A stretch of DNA of 64,000 nt. It comes from Bimastos eiseni (taxonomy: Eukaryota > Annelida > Clitellata > Crassiclitellata > Lumbricidae). Below, piece after piece: positions 10,901-22,545 of this stretch (positions are counted from its first letter, which is position 1; the number at the start of each line of letters is the position of its first letter). The stretch covers positions 36,973,206 to 37,037,205 of the forward strand of contig OY365811.1 in NCBI GenBank assembly GCA_959347315.1, read 5' to 3'. A program made the translations under genes and the position numbers. Under the pieces are notes generated by a model that saw nothing but the letters and a program-made list of their open reading frames with translations, searched no databases and was not told the DNA's origin.

Positions 10901-13900
10901 CCTCAAAACTGCAATCTGTTAAGAGAAACCTGTCAAATCCACTAGGTGATGCAGAAACCGACTGGGCTACCGTGGCTCGATGAGCAAGTCAACACGGATG
11001 ATTTTAAAATTTTAATATGAATGACAAGCACTATTTTGAGGCACTAAACAAGTGCACAGTGACATCCTACAACTGGTGCTCAAGGTTCTTATGCAAAAGT
11101 AGTCTCAATGAGAGTTTTACCCACATGATTGTGAGCAGACTCCCAAAACGGCAGTGGCATCAACTGTTAGCTCTTGTGCCATTTGCAGAAATGAAACTTG
11201 TCAGCACGAAACCAGTCACTTGCATAAAACATATTTTTTCCGCAGTGCAAGATAATGTCACGCAATTAAATCATGTGCCGGTTGCTAAGCTTGTAACGGT
11301 TATTGTTTACGATAGGTGTCCTCGTTCTGGTCAATCTGTAGGCATAATAAATATTCGAAGGTCGTAAGTTATTAATAAAATGGAAAAAGGAGATATTCTA
11401 CTTCAAAATGAGACCATGCTGGCGGGAAATCTCGACCCATAACCTAATTAAATATGACAACACAGATAGCAAAATCTGAATCTAAATTAGGATTTTCCAT
11501 CTCGCAACATTATAGGGCTTTTGGTAAAATGCTTTTTGAAACATTTATGAAAGTTTAAACAAAAGTTTTATATATTATTTGTATGAAATATATATTTTTG
11601 TAATCGTTTCCGCATTAATATCAATTACGAACGGTTTGAGGTTTCCCTTCATTTTTGGTCATTTTAAGCCTGATTGCATCCAATTTTTACCAAAGCTTGT
11701 TGACTGCTTTGGTAAAAATTTTCCACAAATAGTCAACAGTAATTGCAGATATAAAACTAAGAGAAGGCTCACCGGCATGCGCTCGTGAATGAATTCGAGG
11801 TCAGGGTGAGCATCAACTGTTATGATAGAGTACGAGTAGAGAATTTCGCCGTCTTTTCCCTTCCAAATGTCAAACAGACCAGCCATTGTGAGAAGGCGTT
11901 TCCCACGACCTGTATCAGATGCAGAGTTCAATTGCTGCAACTCAGCAGAATCTTTCTTCTTCGCAGACTCACGTTTTCCGTCATTGTTTTCATCTTTGTT
12001 CTCCAAAATGTTGACCTTTGCATCAGCAGCAGGTTCCTGCTTCAACTGAAGGTTTTCCACATTAGATGCTTTGTCTTCTCCTATCCCGATCTCAACCTTA
12101 TCAGATTCTTTACAGACCGTATTAATCGGCTCTGTCTTAACGGCTGGCTCTTGCTTTGCTTGCTCTGGTTCTTCAGGTGGAAAGTAGATAAAATATGGTT
12201 GTTTCTTGCCTTCCTTACTTGTGTTCCATTCAAAATATCTGTACACAATGAAATTATGGGTAGAGAGTAAAAACTAGTAGACTATGAGATGCTAAGAAAA
12301 ATACAAGCAATTAGCATAAAGCAGTAAAAAAAAGATGTAAGGAGTAACGCACACAACAAATCGCAGCAACATCAATTGTTCAATGACATCTTAAGGCAGT
12401 AAATGTTTTTTTTCTTCTAATTTTCTAATGGATCACATCATAGATTGTTAGCTCAGAAGATCTGGTTAATGTTTAATAAGATCTTAAGGCAGAATATGTT
12501 GGCCTTACTCTGCATTTTTCAATTGTTTTTTTCTAATTTTCTAATAGATCACATCATAAATTATGTTACTTTAGGAGATAGGGGTAAACTGACTTCTTCA
12601 CGTACCCATCTGCTAAAACAACACAACGACGACCCATCTCGAGGGGTTTCTTGAAGGATGCCTTGAGAAGAAGTCCATCACTTCGCGCATTGTTCATCTT
12701 ATAACCAAATTCCTTTGGTTCACCATGATGCCAGCTGGGTATAAGTCCCCAGTGCATGGGTTGCACTATCCTATCATACTCATCCCCACTGCAGTCTTTA
12801 TCTATAGGTTTTGTGCTTTCTGCCTGAACACAAGCCTTTGAAAACATAATCGGGCTGCACAAAAACAGAAAAATAAAGATACAAGTCTATTAGAAAAGTC
12901 TTACTTTAAAAAAATGTTAAACTACAGAAAAAGTTAAACTAAAAAAAATGGTTAAACTAAGAAAACGGTAGAGGCATAGGTAAGAAACTTGAGATAAGAA
13001 AGTGAAGGAATATTTTATAAAGTAAAACAAGACAGAGTAAGGTAAATATTAAAGTGAGGTAACCTAAAATAAGGTAAAACAAGGCAATGTAATTTAAGGT
13101 AACGTACGGTAAGTTAGTGAAAGCTAAAGCGGTAAGCAAATGTAAATAAGGAAGAGTAAGGCAGACAGCAAGCCGAAGTAAAAGCTAATTTTTTGCTATA
13201 TACTCCTACAAGAGTCTGCAAAGGTAAAACTTGATCCACAATATTTGCACATATAAAAACAGTCGCACAACAACTGGACAGCTTTCTCACTGACAAACAT
13301 GGAATAGTCTAGATCAATTGGCAACATTTACACAGCCGTAGATGTGCAGATGTCTAAAAGAAAAGTCATCAGCAGTAACTGGTGAAGCCTAACACACCTG
13401 TGCTTAGACGGAGCAAGGTTGTAGGACGGGTAGTAAGACTGCCCGGAAGGAGCATCTTGCCATCGAGGATAGACCCACTGTCCTGCTGGAGTCATGTAGC
13501 CACATGACCGGATTATTTCGTCTGGTCCAAGAGTACTAGAACACAAAATAACCACAAACCATAGCCATCAGGTGCAAATTGGCAACAATGCATAACAACA
13601 GACACTAGATTAAAAGGAGAAGCCCCCACTGTCTGCCAACCACACTTGGGATTGGCCACCCAAGTATTGTGCTTTTATAATTTTCTCACTTATTGCAAAG
13701 TTGTTTCAATCGCGAAATCCTCATTAAAGGAAATTTTCCCATCACAGGATGGGCACTCATCCAGCATAAAAAATAATAAAACTGTACTAACCCACAATAA
13801 TTTGTTGCAAATTCATAATTATTTAGTCCTGCAAGCCACTTGCATTTGGATACAATTAACGGTAAAAGTGTATTTTAGCGTACTTTATTATACCATGGTG

Positions 13901-15025
13901 CCTCTAGTGTATTTTAGCATATTTTATTATTTGATGTGAATAGATGTCCAACTGTAGCTTAAATGGAGACAAGATCGATGAAAAAGAAGAATGTGCAGTA
14001 GAAACTAGATTGATGCAAAAAATTATGCTTAAATGGAAGCTGGATCGCTATAAATATCATGCTTAATTGATGCGAGAATGTCGTTGCGATGGACGTGGAA
14101 TCGATGTAAACAAGGCCTTGTACGCATGCAAACACAAGATTGATTAAACGAAATATACCTAAATGGAAGGTGGATCGACGAAGAGAAATATGCATGAATG
14201 GAAGCTGGATCGGTGAAAATATCATGCATAATTGGAAGTTCAATTGATGACAAAATGGCGTCGTGGTTAAATCTAGTGGAATGTCATATCAACATTTTGT
14301 TTAATTAAATACTCTAAAACACACTTTAAAATTCCATTTAGCGATCCAGCTTCCATTTACAGCATAATTATTATCATCGATCCAGCTTCCACTTACGAAA
14401 CACACGATATAATGAAGGAAATAATTAAATACGCTGAAATACGCCGCAAGCACACGGGGTAATAAAATACATTAAATTACACTTTTACCAATTTAATAAT
14501 GGTAAGAGCTTGCCAAATGAAATAAAAACTATATCACAACATCAACTTATACTAGAGCGATTGTGCCAGAAATTCAGCTGCATGTGGCGCATAAGAAAGC
14601 CATGGAGAAATGCAGTATCAGGGTGCGTAAGTTTACTGGTGTCACTAGTAAAGGATCGGTTAAGCGTTGTGAGGGTTGGTAACGTTCAAGACTGTCCTTA
14701 GAAAGCCATGATGCCCTTCGCATGGCGTGCAAAAGGGAACTATGAAATACGCTAGAAGTAGTGGGTCAAAGAAAGAATCTGTGGGTTACACGCATAAACA
14801 ACCCAAGACTCCTCCCAACCCGGCAAATCGGACACTGACCACACCGCTATCAGCCGCACCGCTGATCTACAAAGGGCGCCATTCTAAAACATTCGACTTT
14901 TTAACGCCAAATTCCTCTAAAAACTACAAGTCAAATGCATCAGATAATTCAATTTCTAAAATGCATAACGGAGAACGATGCATAAATGACGATTTAAAGC
15001 CTAACCAAGCCGTTCTGCCGCACAT
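6986..15025 (-). CDS. HMCES: HMCES, abasic-site processing (SRAP domain) protein
   Basis: HMCES covalently captures abasic sites in single-stranded DNA at replication forks through its N-terminal cysteine. I assembled seven exons on the minus strand: 15006-15025, 13398-13535, 12606-12854, 11773-12238, 10431-10496, 7607-7719, 6986-7115. All junctions are GT/AG and all phases agree, giving 393 residues (human: 354). Active-site residues are all present: Cys2 (MCGRTAC), Asn108 (NNARSD), Glu139 (GYFEW) and His287 (IHERMP). Other family landmarks are [37 protein letters not shown] and [13 protein letters not shown]. The C-terminus ([10 protein letters not shown]…) parallels the conserved tail of vertebrate HMCES. 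An acidic, Lys-rich insert of about 70 residues (about 155-225) between the FIYFP strand and LLTMAG makes the protein longer than usual. It is divergent from OSTF1, about 1 kb between start codons. Confidence 0.95.
7868..7910. repeat. (TA)n microsatellite in HMCES intron 5-6
   Basis: An uninterrupted TA run, followed at 7920-8035 by imperfect ~50-bp repeats of a GGAGAARTRCCGGT-type phrase and at 8040-8085 by a short (CATA)/(CAAA) stretch. No exon of HMCES lies in this part of the intron (7720-10430). Confidence 0.85.
9557..10004 (+). mobile_element. MITE in an HMCES intron, GGGGGTCGTCC termini
   Basis: The left end AGGGGGTCGTCCATAAGGCA and the right end (inverted) AAGGGGTCATCCACAAAAGA form imperfect terminal inverted repeats of about 28 bp, both running into GTCTGCA. 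The 448-bp interior has pyrimidine-rich arms and no open frame. The termini resemble those of the GGGCCCATCC family (shared GTCCAYA core), so the two may be distantly related. No target duplication was recognised. Confidence 0.65.
10327..10394. repeat. 68-bp TTAA-flanked hairpin element, copy 1
   Basis: Two 21-bp arms (10327-10347 and 10374-10394) are inverted complements with one mismatch, starting TTAACCCTTTAACG and ending TTAAAGGGTTAA. The 26-bp loop contains the complement of GTAAAACGTRAGGCAT. A second copy lies inverted at 43238-43305 with the loop also conserved. It sits 37 bp downstream of HMCES exon 5, inside the intron. Confidence 0.8.
10844..10917. repeat. Imperfect hairpin in HMCES intron 4
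   Basis: A 12-bp perfect stem (GCTTGATTTGAC with GTCAAATCAAGC) encloses a 13-base loop and extends outward imperfectly through AGATTGCA/TGCAATCT. The minus-strand reading of the right arm mimics a splice acceptor and a WLDL peptide, but this is not an HMCES exon; the true one is at 10431-10496. Confidence 0.7.
12880..13130. repeat. Low-complexity AAGGTAA-rich stretch, HMCES intron 2
   Basis: Degenerate short-period sequence built from GTTAAACTA units and then AAGGTAA/AGGTAAG units between HMCES exons 2 and 3. It is low-complexity only; no coding feature is visible. Confidence 0.55.
13960..14400. repeat. Palindromic satellite in HMCES intron 1
   Basis: The motif AAATGGAAGCTGGATCG and close variants recur directly near 13964, 14032, 14160 and 14198. 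It then appears inverted (CGATCCAGCTTCCATTTA) near 14342 and 14380. Direct units on one side and inverted units on the other give the block dyad symmetry. No gene content. Confidence 0.65.
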
Positions 15026-15267
15026 TTTTTGCGTAGGCCTACAATCAGATGTTCATCTATTTGAAAGAAGGCAAGAAAAATATGCTTAAAAGGCGCTTCA
15101 GTGGTTCGCCTAAGAGCCGGACGTGTGTATAGTACTGTCAGTAAACCTTTAATAAATAAAATTGTATACAATAAAGTATATAATGACTATATATGAATCG
15201 TTACTAACTAAATTTAATCCTAATAATAGCACTAAATGGAATCGTTACTAACTAAATCAAATCTTAA

Positions 15268-15480
15268 TAGTGCTCGTGAATAAGCTGGTGCCCTGCGAAG
15301 CTGCGCTAGGCTTTCAAGTGGCGCTTTAGAAGTTTGGAGATTACGATGACGATGTACCATAACAGCCCGAGGAACCGGTGTGTTTGCATATGAAAAACTG
15401 AGATGTTCGACTGCAAAATTGATGCTGCGCTTGGCTTTCGGGAGGAGCTTCACAAGTTTATAGATTACGATTACAGTCTA
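15268..15480 (+). repeat. LINE 3'-tail / SINE copies
   Basis: The sequence CTCGTGAATAAGCTGGTGCC, followed by a GTGGCGCTTTAGAAGTTTGG core and a GATTACGATKACGA end, lies at 15273-15350. A diverged second partial copy (GGAGCTTCACAAGTTTATAGATTACG) follows at about 15425-15475. Matching tails occur at 16885-16962, 57045-57125 and 63698-63775. The 16.9 kb copy is joined to LINE coding sequence, which identifies these as 3' ends of that LINE or of a SINE sharing its tail. Confidence 0.65.
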
Positions 15481-15666
15481 CAACTTATTATATTTGAATA
15501 TAATACACAACAAGATTCACAGTTAATAATTTTCAATAAATGTTAATCGGTGCTTTTGAATTTACGTGTGCGACCTGTGGCTTTGAGAATAATAAGTTAT
15601 TCGATTAGCCTGGCTTTGAAAATAATAAGTTATTCGAGTCACCGCGTCGTCGATAAATGTTTAACG

Positions 15667-15709
15667 TTCTTAACCCCCGTAGGGCAGTGCGCCCTACGGG
15701 GGTTAAGAA
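15667..15709. repeat. Perfect 19-bp hairpin between HMCES and OSTF1
   Basis: The arms at 15667-15685 (TTCTTAACCCCCGTAGGGC) and 15691-15709 are exact inverted complements around a 5-base loop, AGTGC. The arm contains TTAACCCCC, echoing the TTAACCC/GGGTTAA ends of the hairpins at 10327 and 43238, although the rest differs. It lies within the shared divergent 5' region. Confidence 0.85.
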
Positions 15710-16017
15710 TGTACCAAATCTGCATTTAGTTGACTGAAAAGTGTAACTGGCTAAAATTCCCTAGTTCTTGCGTACTAAATTATTCGATTCCGTTTGGGCA
15801 CTCACGGTATTGACCCACAGATTGACCCTAGGTTGCTAGACTTGCTACAATACTAACGATTGGGCTTGTAGTTAGCGTCGTGTTGGGCTACAGACAAGGA
15901 TCTGCTACAGATTGGGCGAGATAGTCTGGTTTATCGTATACATGCTTAATTTTGCAGGTTTTAATAACTAAAACAAGTAAACAGTAATTCAAACGTTTCC
16001 GAATTCAGTTGGATAAA

Positions 16018-18989
16018 ATGTCTGTGCTAAAACCCGATCGACCTGCCCCGCCCAAGCCAGTGAAACCAGGTGAGTAGCGCGAGTTTTTCTTAAAGTTTAT
16101 TTACTTGCATCGCGATTATATCTTGACTTCCTGGTTAGCTTCAGCTGTAAAAGGTAGCGGTAGACCGTTTACAAATTTCAGTAGGTAAGAGATTTCCCGA
16201 GTCGACTTTCAAGTTGCCCTCAGATGTCAGGGCTTATAAGTACTTTTCATAAAGGCTGTGTCTCCTGAAGTGGTCTGCTTAGGAAGAGTTTTATTTGTTG
16301 TTTTGATGTTTTGACGCACTTGACGTTGCATCCCAAGCATCGTCACATCACTCCTATCCTCAAATCACTTAACTAGCTAAAAAATCACCGAGCGTATTCA
16401 CTTTAAAATCTTAACACTAACTTACAATTCCATACAATATTCCCAGCCCAAATATTTTTGCGAACTCTTCACCATCCAGCCAATCAGATCTACCCGATCG
16501 TTATCTTGCCTCGCCCTCACTCGACCTCCGATTACATCTCATCTCAAGTTCTTCAATCGCGCAATATCAAACGCCGCACCTCGCCTCTGGAACGACTTTC
16601 CTCCTGAATTTAGTGTCTTCTCAGTTCCTTCACCATCACTGCCCGTCATGCAACAGCATCTGTCCCTAGCACCTCTGTCCATCATACCCCGGGCTTTCCA
16701 TTCTAAACTTAAGTCCCACCTTTTCAAGAACTCTTACCCAGACTCACTACTTGATATTCTACCTGTCAATCCTCGACCAAAGCGACACCCTCCTTAACAG
16801 CTACTCTGCCTCCCTGCTGACCTCCTGGAAACTGAACTCTGACCGCCCATGGACTACCCTTTGGACAACCCTTTCGATTTGACGCAGCACTCGTGAATAA
16901 GCTGGTGCCTTGCGCTTAGCTTTGAAGTGGCACTTTAGAAATTTGAAGATTACAATTACCATTGACTGCATTTGATTCACTGCAATGAATGTTCTGTGTT
17001 TGTTCCTAGTATTAGCGTGGTGCCTCTATGGCCGATACTTCGAACTCGCAACTCACGGATAAATTACTTCTGCGGCCGAAGGTTTTGCGCATATGTCTAA
17101 AAAGACACTAACTCTAACCCTGGCCCTAATCGACTTTCACGGCGCATAACCTGACCATAACCGACCCTCACATTGCCTGATCCTCACGACACATTAAATT
17201 TTTTAGTGCTCTTACAACGTGCATATGCGTAAAGGTCGCTACCCGATACATTTTGTACATGTTCAGTCGTAGAAGTAAAGTTTCGTTTGTATTATAACTG
17301 ATCTTTCTGTGGAAAAAGATTCATCCATTTATCTATGTGCATATTATTTTATGTATGCTTGTATGACTACGTATGTAGGAGTATCTGAGTGTATGCGTGA
17401 TATGTGTATGTTCTGCAGTTGCACCGTTGAGGCGTGTGTGCACTTTTGAACTAATTGTAGAAGGGCGACATCAAATAAAAATTTTTTTATTGTATTGTAT
17501 TAGAAAACCTGTATGTATAGATATATTGCCATTTTCACGACTACCCACAACATCACCTTAAAGAATGGTATTTCGTTGCAAAATGATGCATAGCAGAAGG
17601 TGTATAATTTCATGACATAGAGCTCTTGTAGATCTGCATGACTGATCAGGGATCTCTAACTATTGTGTTTGGTTACCTGGAATGGAAGTTTGCTTATGCA
17701 TGCTTTTTTTAATTTTATATGCATATCTGCAGTTTAAATGGCCTAGATTTTTGTAGGTCAGGTCAAAGTTGTCAGAGCGCTGTTTAAGTATGATGCCCAA
17801 CAGGTAAGACTTTGATTAACTTTTGACTATGGTTCAATAGAAGTAGGCATCAGTCTATGAAGGAACAGACATAGAGAGAATATTGAGATGCTGAATGAGA
17901 GATGATGACAATGAGAGATTTAGTCTCATTATTCTTGTTACTATTATTTGGGGCTTTACCGAATGTTCGCTTCGTATTCGCTTTGGTGCCGAATAGTGGA
18001 CCAAATAGCTATTCGGTATTCGGCCGAATAGTAGCGGTCGGACCAAATACGAATATTGGTCACATGACATCTGTTTCTGCACAAGCGGTCGCTGATATAT
18101 CGAGTGAACTGAAGAAATTCTCTATTGCCTGAACCGCAATATCGCATTGTCAGCCGTCTCATTTCTAAGTTTAGTCAAATTAGTTCCATTCCTAGTCTAC
18201 ACAGACTGGCAGAAGGATACGACAATTACATGTAGTTAACTGTTTACTCTTAGTATATGTATTAAATTTACTGAATTAAAGCTTTTGCTCAAATTAAAAA
18301 TTTTGAAATTTGTCAGTAGACCTATTTTGTGCAAAAATCGTATTTGGCCGAATAATTGGTCCAATTCTTCATATTCGGCAGAATAGTGAAAATCACCTAT
18401 TCTGTAAAACCCTTCTATTATTATTTATTACCTGTGGTACATGCAATCTCTCAGGCAGGGTTTTCTATTTGAGGCATGCGAGCGATCACTCTCATTGGTC
18501 GGTCACCTATCAAGCATCTGGTCGAGCTGTAGAAGATGCTCGCCTAGATGAAGACGTCGTACAGTCGGCCATCGCTCGATGAGTTCGACTTTGGACTCCA
18601 AGACGAATCTTGAGCCAGACTATTATTTTGTGTACCTAATTTACATTACTTTAATTTACTTACTTTTATTTTTTGTAAAAATTTGATACCGCCCTTCCAT
18701 CAATTTTTGCTCAGAAGTGCACACACATCTCGACGACGCAATTGCACTGCAGAGCAATTGTGCGCAAATGACTTGCTCAGGGTCCCTACACAGTGACTCC
18801 CAGGACTAACCGATCATCCACCGTGCCACTTGCATCAGTGGTGCATGACCTAATGACTGCTGACAGATCATCCCAAATTCATGCATTATAATTGGCCATA
18901 GCAATGTGGTCGACAACTCACGTTGCATGTGAGAACTCGTCAAGATCCAACAGAGCATCAAGATGATTATTATTTTTATTATTTGTATG

Positions 18990-19030
<41 letters not shown>

Positions 19031-22000
19031 CATCAATTAATTTGATATAGCTGAGATAGGGTTAGGATTAATTTTCAAGAATTACATTTTTTTAAAGAAA
19101 TTGAGTGCACGAGTGTTTATATTGTTTGGTTAAACTACAGCTGCACAAAAGAGCTTCTGAAGGCAACTGCGTTGAAGCGCTGGATGCAAACTTATTATTA
19201 TTACTAATATTAGTATTGCTACTGTTATTGTTAGTTCACAAGGCATCATAATTAGTATTGGTACCTTATAGTAAGTTGTTAACTAGTCATTTGAATATTT
19301 AATCTGACTCTTGGCAATGTCTGTTAGGTCATTAGATTAGACAAGAGTAGATTAGTTGCCAGTGCGTTAAATGATATGTCATCTGTTGACACTTAAATGA
19401 CCATTGCACATGTGTTGTTTCCGTTGTCATTCAGAGTGACGAGTTGTCCTTTGACGAGGGCGATCTTCTCTACATCTTGGACTTCTCCGACTCCGGTTGG
19501 TGGAAGGCCAAATGTGGAGATGTCTGTGGACTTATTCCAAGCAACTATGGTCAGTCTAGTTTGGTCGGTAAATCTTGATCAGCGGAATTGTAATTATGTA
19601 GCTCTATGCTATGGCAGATGCTCACAGCTTTCTATATTCTTTATTGGAGTGAGCAGTTGGTGGTCGGTCAATTAATCAGTTATTCAGTCAGTATTATATG
19701 TATTTATATTTATTTATATAGCACCTTGGTGTGTCTGAATTGTTGCTTCAAATCGCTTTGACTGTTTAAGAATTATGGCACTTAAATCTCCATTTATTAT
19801 TGATATTATTATTTATCATTTGATCGGTTCAGTCTTATTGCTTGAGCTCTCGTGTGCCCTTTTTCTGCCGATGCATCCCTACTCTTCATTTTGACACTTG
19901 ATTTCTAAACACGGAGAGCATGGCTATCCTCATACACACCAGTTGATATTGACTTTCCCACTTGACCATGATTATTCAACATGCTGCTGGTGTGCTTAAT
20001 TATGGAAGGAAGTTCGAACCTTCATAAACATTGGTCTTCACATAATGTTAATCAACATTAAACCCTAGGTTAACCGGACTCTTCTGTCATCCTTTGGTTG
20101 TTTTAAATAGTCGATCGTTTGCTTTGTCTATAGCCGGTCATTTGATCATTTGGTGGTCAGTCAGCCAGTGCGTCAATTAACCAGTTATTTCAGTCAGTGT
20201 GGCTTGTAGCTAAATATGCATAGAGTTATTTATGTCGCAGCTTCAGATTGTCGATAATGGAATTATTTCTTGAACATAATTTCTTGAACATTTGATGTTG
20301 AATGGTGGTCATTGTGCGTAAACAATCATTCATTGATTATGCCAGAGAGTGTCAAAAGAGACACTTGTTAATCTCGGTCGGCTGGAATGCTGATTAAGTT
20401 CAGGTGAAGCCCAATGTCTCTTGAGGATGGATCTTTGTTATTAAAGTTTCCAGTTTGAATCCTCCTTTAAAAATAATCTTCCAGTAGGGACCCTCCTTTG
20501 AAAATAATCTTCCAGTGTAGGCCCTCCTTTGAAAATAATCTTCCAGCAAGAATCTCAGAATGTCTTGAAATTGGTTCCCTTTATCAATGTACACTTAGTG
20601 TTTCAAGCCCTTCCATCCTCATCCTCCGGTAACCATAAACCGGGGTGGGGAGCACTCCTCAATAGATGATCTTGAATGGGTGCTATATAAATCTCTTAAA
20701 TGAAATAATAAAATGAAAAACTTACTTATTTCTATCAGATGGACAGCACAATTACAACATGCTTAAACGTTACCATGATACTAACTTGCACATCCACTTA
20801 AGTCTGTGAATGTTTCTTGTTCAGTGCAAGAGAGCATGGAGTCCGTTGACAATCCAATGCATGAAGCGGCCAAGCGTGGAAACACTGGCTTCTTAAATGA
20901 ATGCATTCAGAACAGAGTGAGTCTCATCTGTCACAAGTGGTCAGCATTGTTTCATGATGTTATGACCATCATGAGTCATGGTGGGAGTCATGATGATGGT
21001 TGGTTACGGATTGAGAGTGATCATGATTATGATGATTGTATATACTGGAATAATACCTAATCTGACCGTAACTGACTCGCTACGCATATTATAAAATGTA
21101 AGCGTTTTTTACAGTGCGCATATGCGTAAAGATGTTAATCCGCTTAATTATGTACTTGTTCGGCCGTGAAAGTAACAGTTTTATTTGTATAAGGCTGAAC
21201 TCTCGATTATGTAGTGGGTAAACGATATCACATGCGACTAGTACCTTCCAGATGATGTGAATGCTGACTCATGATGATGAAGTATAGGAAGAGTAAGAGG
21301 GAGACAATGTTGAACTGTCATCATCTAAGCCTTGTGTGTGTGGTCATCGTAGGTGTCTGTTAATGGACTCGACAAGGCTGGATCGACACCGTTGCACTGG
21401 GCGGCACATGGAGGTCACATCGACTGCCTCAAGTATCTGCTTGTGGTGGAAAACTGTCAGCTTGACGTCAAGGTCTGTACCAGTCTGCAATTCTTTGTAT
21501 TTGTGCCTTGGAATAGTTATCTTAAAGAGGTCCTATATAAGTTGCATTGCTAAATTGATTGAGTATGTACCAGGTAAGTATGCAATGTTATTCCCATATG
21601 TATGTTTGAGCATATGTAGGCATGTACTTCATAATTATGTGTGTGTGTGTGTGTGTTTTAAGGTATGTATGATATGTGATTTTGGTGACGATTAGGATGA
21701 CAGTTTTGGTTGGGGTAGCAGTGTTATTGGTGTCTAAATAACCGACCTAATGTTATAAGCTTCTATATTTGCGTAATTATAATTTTTTATGGTATTAAGG
21801 TCACTCTGTAGTAATTTCCATGCCAGGGTTTTCATAGGCGTTTGATGGGGTCCACGTGGACTCTATATGGGACTAGCTTTACAGGGGATTGAATTTTTAA
21901 CTCTGTGACTGGCTATGAAATTCGCCCAGATCACTATTGTTCCATTTGGCAAGCACTCCGAGTGGGGCCATAGATTTGCATATTAAAGTTAGTATGGCCT

Positions 22001-22514
22001 TCAGATGATGCAGGTGTTAATGGTGGCCATTATATTGAAGGTCAGAGAATTGTGCAATTCGAATGTATAGATGTCTAAATATCGGAGTTTAAAGTAAACT
22101 TTGCTGAAAATTGTCATTGACATGGAAATTCACATAAGAATATTTTGTTAAACTTTGCATTTCGCCCGATTGTTCCGTCTGTGAGCCTTTCTTGAGACCA
22201 AAGGGAATATTTTCCACGTTCTAGTTTAGATATTGGGTAAATATGGACTGCATGTGTGCACGGTTGTCTTGCAGTTGAAGTGAAGAGTTGTGAGTGTCTT
22301 GTAGAATAAATTGGGAGACACTCCGTTACATTCCGCGGCATGGAAAGGTCACGCCGAAGCAGTGAGACTGCTTCTTGAAAAAGGTAAGAAGAACTGAAGT
22401 CATCTTCAAAGCAACTTTTGTCAGACTGATATATATCAACTGTTTTAGCCAGCTTAGGCACTATATTAAATAGCCTCATACATACATACACACATACATA
22501 CATACATACATACA

Positions 22515-22545
<31 letters not shown>

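Larger units (their letters stand above)
15026..16017. promoter_or_regulatory. Shared 5' region of divergent HMCES and OSTF1
   Basis: The start codons of HMCES (minus strand, 15025) and OSTF1 (plus strand, 16018) are 992 bp apart and face away from each other, so both promoters must lie here unless non-coding upstream exons exist. The segment contains a LINE/SINE tail (15268-15480), short duplications (GAATCGTTACTAACTAAAT near 15196 and 15240; AATAATAAGTTATTCGA near 15590 and 15620) and a perfect hairpin at 15667-15709. No TATA box could be assigned. Confidence 0.5.

Noticed and set aside
10860..10918. Possible HMCES exon reading [11 protein letters not shown] after an acceptor-like sequence
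   Set aside because: It is one arm of an imperfect hairpin. The exon at 10431-10496 encodes [15 protein letters not shown] in correct phase and matches the family much better.
11017..11367. 116-codon plus-strand frame
   Set aside because: Lies in HMCES intron 4 on the opposite strand; no recognisable domain or splice support.
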